A stretch of 64,000 bases of DNA from positions 62,001 through 126,000 of the forward strand of contig CAMEIX010000006.1 of NCBI GenBank assembly GCA_945919075.1, read 5' to 3'. Every line of letters starts with the position of its first letter. Within the stretch, counting starts at the first letter, position 1. The notes below the pieces were generated by a model that worked only from the letters and a program-made list of their open reading frames with translations, was not told the DNA's origin and searched no databases. Source of the stretch: an uncultured Lachnospiraceae bacterium. GTDB lineage: Bacteria; Bacillota; Clostridia; Lachnospirales; Lachnospiraceae. Position numbers and translations under genes: made by a program. This document shows, piece after piece, positions 18,790 to 28,016 of this stretch.

Positions 18790-19208
18790 GCTTGTTTTTT
18801 GTCACATTCACAGGGTTCGTTTTCTAAGACCAGTCGCTCGAATAATAAACCTGTGGCAAACCAGAAGGGCAAAAAGTCCAGTCGGATAACACTGCCGATA
18901 TTCCATTTGGAGCGGCTGTAATCCCAGGGACATATTGCTTTTTTCTGCAGGATTCGTCCGCTTAAATATTCCACGGCATAGATTAGGGATGCATAGAAGG
19001 AGCCCCTGAAAAGAAGGGACCTGTTCTTAAGCATTTTGCTTATGGGGAGAATGAGACAGCCCAGACCGTAAATGGGAAACATCCAGACAGAAGTGTTTCC
19101 CTTTAACGAAAACTGTCTCCTTCTAAGTCCGCAGACGGCGGTATATACGATTTCAATGCACCAGCCAAGGATGCCGCAGTGGATAAAATTATGGATATAC
19201 TTTTTCAT
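18786..19208 (-). CDS. CmpB-type putative ABC transporter permease-like membrane protein
   Basis: FIHCGILGWCIEIVYTAV...SVWMFPIYGLGCLILP, EYLSGRIL, CPWDYS. Confidence 0.75.
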   Translation of the reverse strand: MKKYIHNFIHCGILGWCIEIVYTAVCGLRRRQFSLKGNTSVWMFPIYGLGCLILPISKMLKNRSLLFRGSFYASLIYAVEYLSGRILQKKAICPWDYSRSKWNIGSVIRLDFLPFWFATGLLFERLVLENEPCECDKKQA

Positions 19209-19271
19209 ATTGGTAAGTATTGCCTATGAATACGGATTTATACAGAAAAGGAATGGGAAGGGATTTTTTAA

Positions 19272-20594
19272 ATGAATTATCAAGAAAGTCTGGAATATAT
19301 AGAGAGTCTTGCAGGAATCGGAATTGTACCGGGACTGGATAACATTACAGGATTATGTGAGCGACTTCACAATCCCCAGGACAGACTCCGGTTTGTCCAT
19401 ATTGCGGGAACCAATGGTAAGGGCTCCCTTCTTGCTTATATATCCACCATACTGAAAACCGCCGGTTACAAGGTGGGACGGTATCTTTCCCCGGTGATTT
19501 CCAAATATACGGAAAAGATTCAGATAAACGGAAAAAGTATCACCCAGGCGGAGATGGCATCCGTGCTTACCAAGGTGAAAGAAGCTGCGGACGACATGGT
19601 GGCAGCAGGACTAAATCACCCCTCCGCTTTTGAGGTGGAGACGGCAGCAGCTTTTTTGTATTTTGCACAAAAAGAATGTGATATTGTGGTGCTCGAATGC
19701 GGAATGGGCGGGAAGGAAGATGCTACCAATCTGATTACCACGACACTGGTATCCGTATTTACAGGTATCAGTATGGATCATATGCAGTTTTTGGGAAATA
19801 CACTTCAAGAGATTGCAGAGAACAAAGCCGGTATTATAAAGCCCGGTGTAAAAGTGGTTTCTGCCGGACAGGAGGCAGAGGTTGCCGAAATCCTTTTAAA
19901 AAGAGCTGCGCAAATGCAGGCGGAAGTTGTATTTACAGGAAAGCCTGAAAAGGTAAAATATGGATTGGAAAAGCAGACTTTCACCTATACCGACAAAAAG
20001 GGAAAAAAGTTTGGGGACCTTACCATAAAACTGGCCGGAACATACCAGATTGAAAATGCAGCTCTTGCCGTGGAAACGGTGACCGCCCTTACAGAATGCG
20101 GCTATGATATTTCCGAGAAGGAGCTTCGAAGAGGACTTCTGGAAACGATGTGGGAAGGCCGTTTTGAGGTGCTTTCCAAGAAACCATATTTTATAATAGA
20201 TGGTGCCCACAATGAAGATGCAGCGAAAAAACTTGCCCAATCTGTTCGTTTTTACTTTTCAAATAAACGAATTATCTATATAATGGGAATGTTAAGGGAC
20301 AAAGAATACGAGAAAGTGGTGGCGGAAACCGTAAAATATGCGGACCAGATTATTACCGTCACTTCTCCCGGAAATAAGAGGGCGCTTCCGGCAATGGATC
20401 TGGCGAACACGGTACGGGACTATCATCCCCATGTTACCACCGCCGACAGTCTGGAAGAAGCAGTGGAAATGGCGTATCTTCTGGCAGGCAGGGAGGATGT
20501 GATTCTTTGTTTCGGTTCGTTGTCTTATCTTGGCAGGATGAGGAAAATCCTTAAGCAAAGAGAAGAAAAACGAAAGAACCCCAAAAGGAGATAA
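19272..20594 (+). CDS. folC: Folylpolyglutamate synthase / dihydrofolate synthase
   Basis: [31 protein letters not shown]. Confidence 0.94.
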   Translation: MNYQESLEYIESLAGIGIVPGLDNITGLCERLHNPQDRLRFVHIAGTNGKGSLLAYISTILKTAGYKVGRYLSPVISKYTEKIQINGKSITQAEMASVLTKVKEAADDMVAAGLNHPSAFEVETAAAFLYFAQKECDIVVLECGMGGKEDATNLITTTLVSVFTGISMDHMQFLGNTLQEIAENKAGIIKPGVKVVSAGQEAEVAEILLKRAAQMQAEVVFTGKPEKVKYGLEKQTFTYTDKKGKKFGDLTIKLAGTYQIENAALAVETVTALTECGYDISEKELRRGLLETMWEGRFEVLSKKPYFIIDGAHNEDAAKKLAQSVRFYFSNKRIIYIMGMLRDKEYEKVVAETVKYADQIITVTSPGNKRALPAMDLANTVRDYHPHVTTADSLEEAVEMAYLLAGREDVILCFGSLSYLGRMRKILKQREEKRKNPKRR

Positions 20595-20596
20595 TG

Positions 20597-21148
20597 ATGG
20601 ATCAGCAGAAAATTGAAACGGGTGTCAGACTGATTTTAGAGGGCATCGGAGAAGACTTAAATAGAGAGGGCTTACTGGAGACACCGGCCCGTATTGCCAG
20701 AATGTATGAGGAAATCTGCGGCGGCATGGGGGAGGATGCGAAAGAGCATTTACAGAAAACCTTTACCGTGACGGATGGCGGGATGGTTATAGAAAGGGAC
20801 ATTACTTTTTATTCCCTGTGTGAACATCATATGCTGCCTTTTTTCGGTAAGGCTCATATTGCCTATATTCCGGACGGAAAAGTGGTGGGCTTAAGTAAAC
20901 TGGCCAGAACCGTGGATGTATTTGCCAGAAGGTTGCAGATTCAGGAGCAGATGACGGCGCAGATAGCGGATGCCATTATGGAATATTTGAAACCTAAGGG
21001 AGTCATGGTGGTTTTGGAGGCGGAGCATATGTGTATGACCATGCGGGGCATCAAGAAGCCGGGAAGCATGACACAGACGGTGGCACTCCGCGGAGCTTTT
21101 GTGGACAATGTGGATTTGCAGAGGCAGTTTTATGAAACGAATCGATAA
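20597..21148 (+). CDS. folE: GTP cyclohydrolase I
   Basis: [52 protein letters not shown]. Confidence 0.97.
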   Translation: MDQQKIETGVRLILEGIGEDLNREGLLETPARIARMYEEICGGMGEDAKEHLQKTFTVTDGGMVIERDITFYSLCEHHMLPFFGKAHIAYIPDGKVVGLSKLARTVDVFARRLQIQEQMTAQIADAIMEYLKPKGVMVVLEAEHMCMTMRGIKKPGSMTQTVALRGAFVDNVDLQRQFYETNR

Positions 21149-21614
21149 GATTTTAAAAAACAAAAAATACAGAGAGCATATAGAAAAAATTGAGATGGCA
21201 GAGGTTCACAGGGACTTCTGCCGTCATAACATGGGGCATTTTCTGGATGTGGCCAGAATTGCCATGATACTTAATCTGCAGGAAGATTTCGGCCTGCCCG
21301 GAGAATGGATTTATGCGGCAGCGCTTTTACACGATATCGGCAGATGGGTTCAGTATGAGACCGGGGAGGACCATGCTAAAGTCAGCGAAAAACTGGCACC
21401 GGAAATCTTAACGGAATGTGATTTTACGGAGGAGGAGAGCCGGTCTATTGCAAAGGCTATCGGTAACCACCGTAACCGGGAAATTGCAGGGGACAAAAAC
21501 CTGGACGGGCTTTTATACAGAGCGGATAAGCTAAGCCGTCCCTGCTATGCATGTAAAATGGAAAAAGCATGTGACTGGAAGCAGGATAAGAAAAACCTGA
21601 GTTTAAAAATATAA
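21132..21614 (+). CDS. HD-domain phosphohydrolase
   Basis: [44 protein letters not shown]. Confidence 0.85.
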   Translation: MKRIDKILKNKKYREHIEKIEMAEVHRDFCRHNMGHFLDVARIAMILNLQEDFGLPGEWIYAAALLHDIGRWVQYETGEDHAKVSEKLAPEILTECDFTEEESRSIAKAIGNHRNREIAGDKNLDGLLYRADKLSRPCYACKMEKACDWKQDKKNLSLKI

Positions 21615-21681
21615 GCAGCTTTTACGGAATGAAGACTGCAATCAGATAAATCATTTTAATCGGAGAGACAGGAGAGAAAGC

Positions 21682-22392
21682 GTGAGTAAGAAAACAGAGG
21701 TTAGAGAAAAGATACAAAAAGATTTATTTGCCCTTGCCGACCCGGGGTACCGTGATTTTCATGCAAAGCTCATGCCCACGATTTCCAAAGAAACCATTAT
21801 CGGCGTGCGAACCCCCGCATTACGTAATTATGCAAAGCACGTGGAGGATGCAGAGATTTTCTTATCTGACCTTCCCCATGCCTACTATGAGGAAAATAAC
21901 CTTCACGGGTTTCTGATAGAAAGAGAAAAGAATTTCGATACCTGTATTTCAAAAATAGATGCCTTCCTTCCCTATGTGGATAACTGGGCTACCTGCGATC
22001 TGATGTCCCCCAAGGTATTTCGTAAGAACAGGACAGAACTGCTTGAACACTGTAAACGCTGGATGGCGGAGAAAGAGACATATACCATACGGTTTGGTAT
22101 GGAAACTTTAATGACGCATTTTCTGGATGAGGATTTCAAACCGGAATATCTGGATATGGTCGCTTCCGTTCACAGCCGGGAGTATTATGTCAATATGATG
22201 ATTGCCTGGTTTTTTGCCACTGCGCTCGCCAAGCAGTATGAGGCAACCCTTCCCTTTCTCGAGGAGCAGAAACTGGAGGTATGGACTCATAATAAAACCA
22301 TTCAGAAGGCCATCGAGAGTTATCGGGTGAAGGAGGAACAAAAAGAGTATTTAAGAACTTTAAAAAGAAAGAAGGACGGAACATGGCAGTAA
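21682..22392 (+). CDS. AlkD-like DNA alkylation repair protein (HEAT-like)
   Basis: GVRTPALRNYAK; LLPYVDNWATCDLM-like FLPYVDNWATCDLMSPKVF; MMIAWFFATALAKQYE. Confidence 0.85.
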   Translation: MSKKTEVREKIQKDLFALADPGYRDFHAKLMPTISKETIIGVRTPALRNYAKHVEDAEIFLSDLPHAYYEENNLHGFLIEREKNFDTCISKIDAFLPYVDNWATCDLMSPKVFRKNRTELLEHCKRWMAEKETYTIRFGMETLMTHFLDEDFKPEYLDMVASVHSREYYVNMMIAWFFATALAKQYEATLPFLEEQKLEVWTHNKTIQKAIESYRVKEEQKEYLRTLKRKKDGTWQ

Positions 22393-23201
22393 TGCGGATA
22401 GGAAATACAGACTTTATGACAGAGGGAAAGACCTATGTTATGGGAATCTTAAATGTAACACCGGATTCTTTTTCCGACGGCGGAAAATGGAATGATAAAG
22501 ACAGGGCTCTTTTTCACGTGGAAGAAATGCTGAAGGAAGGAATGGATATCCTGGATATCGGCGGGGAATCCACGAGGCCGGGATATACTCTTCTTAGCGA
22601 TGAAGAAGAGATAGGCCGTGTGATTCCCATGATAGAGGAAATCAAAAAGAACTTTGATGTGCCCATTTCTTTAGACACCTATAAAAGTGGTGTAGCAGCA
22701 GCCGGAATAGCTGCAGGAGCCGATTTGATTAACGATATCTGGGGACTGAAATACGATGAAAAAATGTCTTCCTTAATTGCGGAGAGCGGATTGCCCTGTT
22801 GCCTGATGCATAACCGCAAGGAGGCAGTGTATGGGGATTTTTTGCAGGATGTGGCTGCCGATCTGGCCGAAACCCTGCATATAGCGGAGAAGGCGGGAAT
22901 AAACGGGGATAAAATTATCTTAGATCCGGGTGTGGGTTTTGCTAAATCCTACGAACAGAATCTTCAAGTCATAAATGGCATGGACAGCCTTAAGGTATTA
23001 GGATGTCCGCTGCTTCTTGGTACCAGCAGAAAATCCGTCATCGGGCTGACCCTGGACCTTCCCGCAAGTGAGCGGGTGGAGGGAACTCTTGCCACCTCGG
23101 TGCTTGCTGTCATCAAGGGGTGTATGTTTGTGCGTGTGCATGATGTAAAAGAAAATGTCAGAGCCATTCGTATGACGGAAGCAATCCTGAATAGCAGATA
23201 G
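22383..23201 (+). CDS. folP: Dihydropteroate synthase
   Basis: VMGILNVTPDSFSDGGKW; DIGGESTRPGYT; LDPGVGFAKSYEQNL. Confidence 0.96.
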   Translation: MAVMRIGNTDFMTEGKTYVMGILNVTPDSFSDGGKWNDKDRALFHVEEMLKEGMDILDIGGESTRPGYTLLSDEEEIGRVIPMIEEIKKNFDVPISLDTYKSGVAAAGIAAGADLINDIWGLKYDEKMSSLIAESGLPCCLMHNRKEAVYGDFLQDVAADLAETLHIAEKAGINGDKIILDPGVGFAKSYEQNLQVINGMDSLKVLGCPLLLGTSRKSVIGLTLDLPASERVEGTLATSVLAVIKGCMFVRVHDVKENVRAIRMTEAILNSR

Positions 23202-23290
23202 GCGCTATTTTGAAAGTCTCTTTTACATTTGTGTGCCTCTAAAGGGCGGATAAAATCTCAATTTTTGCACCAATAGAGGAGTATATATAG

Positions 23291-23536
23291 ATGAAAATTT
23301 TGGATGTTATTTCTTGGTTACCTGAGAAGGAATTAAGTATAGGGAAAATAGAAGAAATAGTAACATCTTTGAATAATGGCGAACATAGAGAAGATGGGTA
23401 TTTACTTGAAATGAATTTACCAAAGGACTTTAGTAATAATGTTATCAATGCATCAGAAGAACTTATAAGTGAAGGTAGAAAAGTTTGTTACTTGTTAAAG
23501 GATTGCAGTGTCATTGCAGTTGTAGGATATAAATAA
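23291..23536 (+). CDS. Small hypothetical protein
   Basis: 81-aa ORF in accessory intergenic island; no recognised family. Confidence 0.45.
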   Translation: MKILDVISWLPEKELSIGKIEEIVTSLNNGEHREDGYLLEMNLPKDFSNNVINASEELISEGRKVCYLLKDCSVIAVVGYK

Positions 23537-23639
23537 ACTCTAGTTTATAGAACTGCGAGATGAATTCCTACTTTCTTAGCAATAACAAATAAGAATTGAC
23601 CGAGTTCTTGAGAGCGAGAGATGCTCTAAGGGCCATAAT

Positions 23640-23852
23640 AAGCGTTATTTTCTATGCTTGTAAAAAGCGCTGAGTTTTTAGAGGTCCAAATCAGCGCATA
23701 TAAAAGATAATAGAAAATACGCTGACATTTTAGCAATAAATGTAGGTAGGAATTTTAAAATTGAAAAAAGCGCTGAAAGAAAAGTAAAAAATGTCAGCGT
23801 ATTCAGGGAAAAATGAATTTTGTACCTATTCTCCCATAATGGACATCAGCGT
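23640..23852. repeat. AT-rich segment with six GCTGA/TCAGC elements and nested inverted repeats
   Basis: atacgctgacatttt (23717-23731) is a perfect 15-nt inverted repeat with aaaatgtcagcgtat (23788-23802); gcgctga/tcagcgc at 23667/23691. Confidence 0.65.
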
Positions 23853-23908
23853 AAAGTGATAAAATCTAAATAAATGCTCATTTGTTTGACAACTACCAGT
23901 TTATCAAT

Positions 23909-24035
23909 GCGGTGCCATTCGCATTCCGCTGCACTTCATGCTCATGATGCGCTGTCGAGCTATGCGTCTGTTCGCATAAATGTGCATTTGTGAGTAAACT
24001 CCCATGCACATTCATGCTCCATCCTCGCACCACTC
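23909..24035. repeat. 127-bp dispersed intergenic repeat, copy B
   Basis: Gap-free near-identical match to 1612..1738. Confidence 0.9.
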
Positions 24036-24090
24036 GTAGAAACGCGCAACTTCCAGCTTGTCGGGCGACAAATAATAAGAGGATCTTTTA

Positions 24091-24606
24091 TTGATGAAAA
24101 ATGCTTCAGAATATCATACAATAGAACATAATTTTGAACCTGTATTTAATGCACAGTCACAGATTCTGATACTGGGCTCTCTTCCTTCTGTAAAGTCAAG
24201 GGAAAATAATTTTTATTACGGGCATCCCCAGAATCGTTTTTGGAAGCTGATTGCCACACTATGCCAAGCAGGGGTTCCCCAGACAATCGAAGAAAAGAAG
24301 AAGCTTTTGTATGACCACAAAATTGCTATATGGGATGTCATTGCAAAATGCGATATAATAGGCTCCAGTGACAGTACAATCAAAAATGTGGTTCCAAATG
24401 ATATGCAAATTATTCTTGACCATGCACCGATTAAAAGGATTTATGCCAATGGTGGAAAGGCGTATGAATTATATATGAACTACTGTTATCCTTATTGCAA
24501 AAGAGAGATTATAAAACTTCCGTCAACAAGTCCTGCTAATGCTGCATTTTCTTTGGAAAAGTTGCTTATGGTATGGAGTGATGCCATATCGCTTAAAAGA
24601 ATTTGA
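24091..24606 (+). CDS. Hypoxanthine/uracil-type DNA glycosylase family (Mug/UDG-like)
   Basis: ILGSLPSVKSRENNFYYGHPQNRFWKLI; LPSTSPANAAFS. Confidence 0.85.
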   Translation: MMKNASEYHTIEHNFEPVFNAQSQILILGSLPSVKSRENNFYYGHPQNRFWKLIATLCQAGVPQTIEEKKKLLYDHKIAIWDVIAKCDIIGSSDSTIKNVVPNDMQIILDHAPIKRIYANGGKAYELYMNYCYPYCKREIIKLPSTSPANAAFSLEKLLMVWSDAISLKRI

Positions 24607-24665
24607 TAGATTCCGAGTTGTAGGGATGAAAAATCCGGAAAGAACCGTGGAGGAGAGGATGCCTT

Positions 24666-25496
24666 ATGGAATGGGAAATGTGTGATGAAATTCATATAGA
24701 TGGGTTAGAGGTTTTTGCTCATCATGGAGTTTTTGCCAAAGAAAAAGAAGAGGGACAAAAGTTTGTGGTCAATGCCGTATTATATACGGATTTGCGTAAA
24801 GCGGGAAATACGGACCGACTGGAGGATTCCACCCATTATGGAGAGGTTTGTCTGCTGATCCACAGAGTGCTTACGGAAAATACCTATGATCTGATTGAAA
24901 GGGCAGCCGAAGAATGTGTCAGGGAGATTTTACTGCAATTTCCTCTGATCCGGGAAGTGGAACTGGAGCTTATAAAGCCGGAGGCACCCATCCCTCTGCC
25001 CTTTGAAAGTGTATCTGTGAAAATAAAGAGAGGGTGGCACCGGGCTTTTATTGCGTTAGGTTCTAATCTGGGAGATTCCAAAGGCTATATAGAGGGCGCC
25101 GTGATAGCACTAAAAGAAGACAGAAATGTTTTGGTGGAGAAATTGAGCGACCTTCTTGTGACAAAACCTTATGGGGGTGTGGAACAGCCGGATTTCTTAA
25201 ATGGGGTGCTTGAGATAAAAACCCTGTATCATCCGGAAGAGCTTTTAGTAAACTTAAATGAACTGGAAAGGGCAGCAGGCAGGGAAAGAACGATCCACTG
25301 GGGACCCAGAACTCTGGACTTGGATATTATTTTTTATGATAAACTCATTTATGAAAGCGAGAATCTCATAATCCCTCATGTGGATATGCAGCATCGGGAT
25401 TTTGTATTAAAACCCATGGTGCAGCTTGCACCGAACTTCCGTCATCCCATTCTGCAAAAGACTATGCAGGAACTGTTAGAGGAATGTAATGCATGA
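24666..25496 (+). CDS. folK: Bifunctional dihydroneopterin aldolase / HPPK fusion
   Basis: N-terminal IDGLEVFAHHGVFAKEKEEGQKF; C-terminal FIALGSNLGD...GPRTLDLDIIFYD. Confidence 0.94.
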   Translation: MEWEMCDEIHIDGLEVFAHHGVFAKEKEEGQKFVVNAVLYTDLRKAGNTDRLEDSTHYGEVCLLIHRVLTENTYDLIERAAEECVREILLQFPLIREVELELIKPEAPIPLPFESVSVKIKRGWHRAFIALGSNLGDSKGYIEGAVIALKEDRNVLVEKLSDLLVTKPYGGVEQPDFLNGVLEIKTLYHPEELLVNLNELERAAGRERTIHWGPRTLDLDIIFYDKLIYESENLIIPHVDMQHRDFVLKPMVQLAPNFRHPILQKTMQELLEECNA

Positions 25497-26317
25497 TAAG
25501 GATACAACTATTCTGTTTTTTGTTCCGCATCCGTCTTTCACAGGATGGAAAGAAGCAACTTCACACTTTGCTTAAGGAATGGAAGAACAATTGTAAAAAG
25601 GCAGAAATCCGGGACATGGTAAGGGCCGTGGAGGTCATGCCGCAGGGACTTAAGGGATTTGTGCAGAATAATGTGGAGAATGGGGATGTAATCCGTATCT
25701 ATGATTTGTTATGTCGTTTTACTCCGGTACCGGGAAAGTATGTTGCCCGCAATTTAACCCATAATCTGCATATGGAAAAAGCTGCCGAACTACCGGATCT
25801 GTCCACTACCGGATATCTGGAAAAGCAGGCCTTATGGGGAGATGTACATTTCGGCAAAAGCAGTATTGCTTATTCAGGCTGTGAAATTATGGCTGTTTAC
25901 AATGCACTTAAGGCATTGGGAGAAAAGACGGATTATTCGGTATTCTGTCATCTGATTTCCAAATTTGAGAAAAAGGGTGCGACACTAGGGGGAGAGTTTG
26001 GGGTAAGTCCCCGGGCCATATACCGGTCTTTACTTAAGCAGGGTTATGAAACCGTATTTTGCACCTGTGAAGGCGAAGAGGAGCTTCTTTCCTTGCAGGA
26101 AAAGTATCCGGTTTACATTGTTACGGTATACAACAGCAAAACCGATATCACAGAGCAGATTCATACGGTATGTATCTGCAAAGACAAAAATCAGTTTGTG
26201 GTACATAATGCAAGTCATGCCTATGGCAGAACCTATTCGAGCCTGCCAGAGGCAATTGACAACATTACGGGGATGTCCCCGAAACCAATGAGTATCATAG
26301 GAATTAAGCACAGATAG
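25493..26317 (+). CDS. Hypothetical, C39-like papain-fold domain candidate
   Basis: SSIAYSGCEIMAVYNAL (Cys) and EQIHTVCICKDKNQFVVHNASH (His) pattern. Confidence 0.5.
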   Translation: MIRIQLFCFLFRIRLSQDGKKQLHTLLKEWKNNCKKAEIRDMVRAVEVMPQGLKGFVQNNVENGDVIRIYDLLCRFTPVPGKYVARNLTHNLHMEKAAELPDLSTTGYLEKQALWGDVHFGKSSIAYSGCEIMAVYNALKALGEKTDYSVFCHLISKFEKKGATLGGEFGVSPRAIYRSLLKQGYETVFCTCEGEEELLSLQEKYPVYIVTVYNSKTDITEQIHTVCICKDKNQFVVHNASHAYGRTYSSLPEAIDNITGMSPKPMSIIGIKHR

Positions 26318-26410
26318 TTATTTCTTCGTAAATTCAAGACTCTTTTTGGACATATGGGTTGTTATCTGTTATAATGTTGGAAATCATACAAAATGAGAGT
26401 GGGGCACATT

Positions 26411-27097
26411 ATGGGGAGTAAGACAAAGAAAAAGGCACAACAAAAGAAGAGCGTTCAACAAAGGAAAAATGTTCAGCAAAAGGAAAACATTCAGCAAAAG
26501 AAGAATGTTCAGCAAAAGGATAACGCACAACCCAAAAGAGGCATGCGTAAGGACATTCTGGTTGCCGTTATCCTTGTGATAGTTCTTATTCTCAGCATTG
26601 TTGCATTTTTTGCTGTCAAGAAGAACAAGGAAGAAAAGGCATTGATTAGAAGCAAGGCAGCCGGTATTGAAAGCACGATCGAAACATTTTACGGAGAAGC
26701 GGACATTACCGTGGAAGGGAAGAGTGTAATAATTGAGAATCCCAGGTTCAGGGAGAATGAACTGATGACCTCCATCTGTTTTTACAATTATTATTATACC
26801 TATATTTGTCCTGAACAAATCCATTTGTATGAAGATTATACGATTGAGGAATTTTACGCAAATCTGGAGAAATATGTGGGGCGGACAGACAGTGTTTTGG
26901 ACTGGTGCGATGCCTTCGATTTTGACTTTTGTGACCCCAGAAACTTACAGCAGAATATGCAGGGATTTTCCCTTTACCGGGAAATGGTATCCGAAATAAA
27001 GGAAAGACTTTCAGTGGATTATGAGAATGCCACAGCGGATCAGGTTCTTGAGGCATATAAGGCTTTCGAAAAAGACCTGACAAAGGACTTGGAATAA
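26411..27097 (+). CDS. Single-pass membrane protein with tandem QQKxN N-terminal repeats
   Basis: Basic QQK-rich N-terminus, one TM (DILVAVILVIVLILSIVAFFAV). Confidence 0.65.
   Translation: MGSKTKKKAQQKKSVQQRKNVQQKENIQQKKNVQQKDNAQPKRGMRKDILVAVILVIVLILSIVAFFAVKKNKEEKALIRSKAAGIESTIETFYGEADITVEGKSVIIENPRFRENELMTSICFYNYYYTYICPEQIHLYEDYTIEEFYANLEKYVGRTDSVLDWCDAFDFDFCDPRNLQQNMQGFSLYREMVSEIKERLSVDYENATADQVLEAYKAFEKDLTKDLE
26435..26540 (+). repeat. 18-bp tandem coding minisatellite (about six units)
   Basis: GTTCA[G/A]CAAA[A/G]G motifs at 26453, 26471, 26489, 26507, with gcacaacaaaag/gcacaacccaaaag at either end. Confidence 0.8.
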
Positions 27098-27196
27098 CCC
27101 GGAAAATATGCTATTATCATAGGGATTGAAGAGCATCGAAAAGAATATAGTGCATCTATTAAAAATAGAGTGCATCTGACACGAGGAGGAAATAAA

Positions 27197-27799
27197 ATGG
27201 ATATTGTATGTTTGGATTTAGAGGGCGTTCTGGTACCGGAGATTTGGATTGCATTTGCAGAAGCAAGCGGCATTCCGGAACTTAAGAGAACCACCAGGGA
27301 TGAACCCGATTATGATAAACTGATGAAATGGAGAATAGGAATTTTAAAAGAGCATGGTTTGGGACTGAAGGAGATTCAGGAGACCATCGCAAAGATTGAT
27401 CCTATTCCGGGCGCAAAGGAGTTTTTGGATGAATTGCGTTCCATCACCCAGGTCATTATTATCAGTGATACCTTTACCCAGTTTGCAACCCCTCTTATGA
27501 AGAAACTTGGCTGGCCCACTATTTTCTGTAATTCCCTGGAAGTAGCGGAAAACGGAGAGATTACCGGATTTAAAATGCGTTGTGAAAAATCCAAGTACAC
27601 CACCGTAAAGGCACTTCAGTCGATCGGTTATGAGACCATTGCCAGCGGTGACAGTCACAATGACCTTGGCATGATTGAAGCAAGCAAAGCTGGATTCTTG
27701 TTTAAGAGTACCGAGCAGATTAAGGCGGATCATCCGGAACTTCCTGCCTATGAAACCTATGAGGAACTGCTTGCAGCTATTAAGGCAGTACTTGCATAA
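27197..27799 (+). CDS. thrH: HAD phosphatase, ThrH-like
   Basis: MDIVCLDLEGVLVPEIWIAFAEASGI; SGDSHNDLGMIEAS. Confidence 0.88.
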   Translation: MDIVCLDLEGVLVPEIWIAFAEASGIPELKRTTRDEPDYDKLMKWRIGILKEHGLGLKEIQETIAKIDPIPGAKEFLDELRSITQVIIISDTFTQFATPLMKKLGWPTIFCNSLEVAENGEITGFKMRCEKSKYTTVKALQSIGYETIASGDSHNDLGMIEASKAGFLFKSTEQIKADHPELPAYETYEELLAAIKAVLA

Positions 27800-27864
27800 C
27801 CGTATTCGGTGCGAAATGGCTTCGTTTGTCAGCTCTGACAGGTAATATCATTTCAAATAGAATT

Positions 27865-27900
27865 CCCCCTCTTGCCCAAAGGTACAGGAGGGGATTTTTA
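27865..27900 (+). terminator. Intrinsic terminator
   Basis: cccctc...gaggggattttta. Confidence 0.65.
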
Positions 27901-28016
27901 TGTCAGACTTTTTTGTGAATTTTCTGAAATCTTTCGCACAAATTGCTTGCCTGATGACCGGAAACATAATAAAATGAAAGTAGTATTAAATCCAGGAAAA
28001 GGATGGTGACCGGTTT

